From: Promethearchaeota archaeon
GTDB taxonomy: Archaea > Asgardarchaeota > Lokiarchaeia > Sigyniarchaeales > SOKP01
Assembly: GCA_016839705.1 (NCBI GenBank)
Contig: JAEOTR010000062.1
Location: 1-64,000 of the forward strand
Direction: 5' to 3'
Length of the DNA: 64,000 nt
A program made the position numbers and the translations under genes. Positions 63,030 to 64,000 of this stretch are shown piece by piece. Positions within the stretch are counted from its first letter, which is position 1. Every line of letters starts with the position of its first letter. The notes beneath the pieces were generated by a model, which was given only the letters and a program-made list of their open reading frames with translations, did not search any database and was not told the origin of the DNA.

Positions 63030-63854
63030 CTATTCTTTTATATTAATTTGTGATCGTTTTTTAGGATAGGCTACTTCAGATCTTCTGGTAATAAAAGATT
63101 GATCAAGATCATGAGCCATTCGTTTAGCAATCTTAAAGGGGATACCGAGTGATAAATAACTTTGAGGAAACCAATAATTTCCGGTAGGATCAGTAGGACC
63201 AATAATAATACAATTTTTTGGACCATTTTCAGCCATTCCTGCTGGATATGTCACAAAAGAAGCACATGAAGGACCCCAGGGGATTTGAATATTAACTCCA
63301 TTCTCCGGTCGAAAATGTGCTAAGGAACAGAGATTTCTTATTTGTTCAGGAACCCCGAAACAGATAAAGGTTTTTACTTTAAGATTTTTATCATTTATGC
63401 CATCACATTTTTGCAGTACAGTATACTTCCCAAGAGGTGTAATTTTTCCAATTGATTTTAGCTGTTTTTCAGCCAAGTTAGGATTGGCTATTAAAAATTC
63501 AGCGGCTCCACTTCTAAAATCTTCTGAACCTGTTGATAAAAAATATTTTAGCATTGGGAAAAATCCCTTATAACCAAACCATGCTTGTCCTCCTGGACAA
63601 CAACCCTCCAAATCATCTTCCCCAATATATGCAGTATTGATATTTTCCTGGGCGGATAGGGTAAAAATAGAGTTCGCAATGCACCGATTAATCTTCTTTA
63701 TTGGAGTTGCATCAACAGGAATTGTGTCTGAACCGTAAACGCATAAAACACTTGTCATTAACATCCCTGCTTTAACTAGCTTGAGTCCAATTTCTTTAAT
63801 TGTTAAATCTACCATACTTATCCCATATCCATTTTTCTTTTTCCTATTTGTCAT
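63030..63854 (-). CDS. DUF169 family protein
   Basis: 274 residues. The sequence ending GPSCASFVTYPAGMAENGPKNCIIIGPTDPTGNYWFP and the Cys-rich GEDDLEGCCPGGQAWFG match the DUF169 (COG2043) family found in anaerobes and methanogens, sometimes linked to metal or C1 metabolism; its function is unproven. Start: ATG at 63854, inside the end of the upstream gene; an inner ATG (about residue 14) is the alternative. The 11-bp overlap points to coupled translation with the partial gene upstream. Confidence 0.75.
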   Translation of the reverse strand: MTNRKKKNGYGISMVDLTIKEIGLKLVKAGMLMTSVLCVYGSDTIPVDATPIKKINRCIANSIFTLSAQENINTAYIGEDDLEGCCPGGQAWFGYKGFFPMLKYFLSTGSEDFRSGAAEFLIANPNLAEKQLKSIGKITPLGKYTVLQKCDGINDKNLKVKTFICFGVPEQIRNLCSLAHFRPENGVNIQIPWGPSCASFVTYPAGMAENGPKNCIIIGPTDPTGNYWFPQSYLSLGIPFKIAKRMAHDLDQSFITRRSEVAYPKKRSQINIKE

Positions 63855-64000
63855 AAAATTCTCTTAAAAAATCTTCAGAATTCAAGAAGATCTCACAATC
63901 ACAAAATCCACCTGAATTTCTACAATTTTCCAAAAATTCTTCTTGTTCATCCTTAGGAATATCCATTACTTCTAAAACAATCATTGCATTTGCTAAATTA
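63844..64000 (-). CDS. C-terminal end of a small protein (partial, enters from right edge)
   Basis: 52 codons before a TAG at 63844-63846, with the start beyond the window. It contains IPKDEQEEFLENCRNSGGFCDCEIFLNSEDFLREF. Three Cys and the FLxxC...CDCEI pattern recall DUF2695-type C-termini. It overlaps the DUF169 start by 11 bp, so both are probably in one operon. Confidence 0.5.
   Translation of the reverse strand, partial: NLANAMIVLEVMDIPKDEQEEFLENCRNSGGFCDCEIFLNSEDFLREFYDK

Noticed and set aside
1..64000. Search for tRNA, rRNA, CRISPR, transposase, integrase or attachment sites
   Set aside because: No cloverleaf-like sequence, no repeat-spacer array and no mobile-element protein was seen on either strand.

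Overview
This AT-rich, tightly packed window most likely comes from an Asgard archaeon (Lokiarchaeia-like, Promethearchaeota). Support: a gelsolin-domain protein (120-989), two Rab/Ras-type small GTPases (9529-10059 and the motif-degenerate 58057-58659), and at least four proteins with predicted longin/roadblock-like domains (38177-39256, 46270-47643, 50679-51068, 60142-60936). Archaeal metabolic enzymes are also present: an indolepyruvate:ferredoxin oxidoreductase and a tungsten-type aldehyde:ferredoxin oxidoreductase. Several starts carry GGAGG or GGTGA Shine-Dalgarno sites, and TATA-like boxes lie about 30 bp upstream of some small genes. I saw no rRNA, tRNA, CRISPR array, insertion sequence or integrase.

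Layout. 1-9.4 kb: end of a membrane gene, gelsolin-domain gene, zinc-ribbon protein, cupin, MFS transporter, two head-to-head beta-CASP metallo-beta-lactamase (MBL) genes, flavin reductase, flavodoxin, cold-shock protein. 9.5-14.6 kb: a tight string of small GTPase, MBL hydrolase and orphan type III (Mod-like) DNA methyltransferase, then an MFS transporter. 14.7-18.5 kb: a small protein sharing a tandem LCW module with the gelsolin protein, a methyltransferase, and iorAB. 18.6-21.6 kb: five consecutive minus-strand genes for isoprenylcysteine-methyltransferase-like membrane proteins. 22-24.3 kb: two more MBL proteins and a four-helix membrane protein.

24.3-36.9 kb is a deoxyhexose (L-fucose/L-rhamnose) utilisation island: aldehyde:ferredoxin oxidoreductase, class II aldolase, L-fucose isomerase, two GH29 fucosidases, a UroD-like protein, a GH78 rhamnosidase and rhamnulokinase. 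None of the glycosidases has a signal peptide, so the sugars are probably released inside the cell. The aldolase would yield dihydroxyacetone phosphate and L-lactaldehyde; the oxidoreductase is a good candidate for oxidising the lactaldehyde to lactate with ferredoxin reduction (inference).

37-50 kb: a methyltransferase, a 7TM-longin fusion, a winged-helix/ARPP-1 pair, a decayed acyltransferase gene with two in-frame stops, a sphingosine-1-phosphate-lyase-like PLP enzyme followed by an SDR, an acyl-CoA dehydrogenase, a Cys/longin/winged-helix/TPR protein, an enoyl-CoA hydratase, and a TetR regulator. Copies of one 16-bp palindrome (ATGAGT-N4-GCTCAT) lie at the TetR start and in front of a DUF998-like membrane gene, which outlines a small regulon.

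50-64 kb is rich in lineage-specific proteins: a Lys/Asp repeat protein, a protein with 14 Pro-Glu-Tyr repeats, an EFR1-type ferredoxin-flavodoxin fusion, a 50-residue zinc finger, a second acyl-CoA dehydrogenase, a 49-residue acidic protein, a membrane-anchored beta-sandwich protein, a DsbA/FrnE-type oxidoreductase, the degenerate GTPase, a longin/coiled-coil pair, divergent msrB and msrA, and a DUF169 protein.
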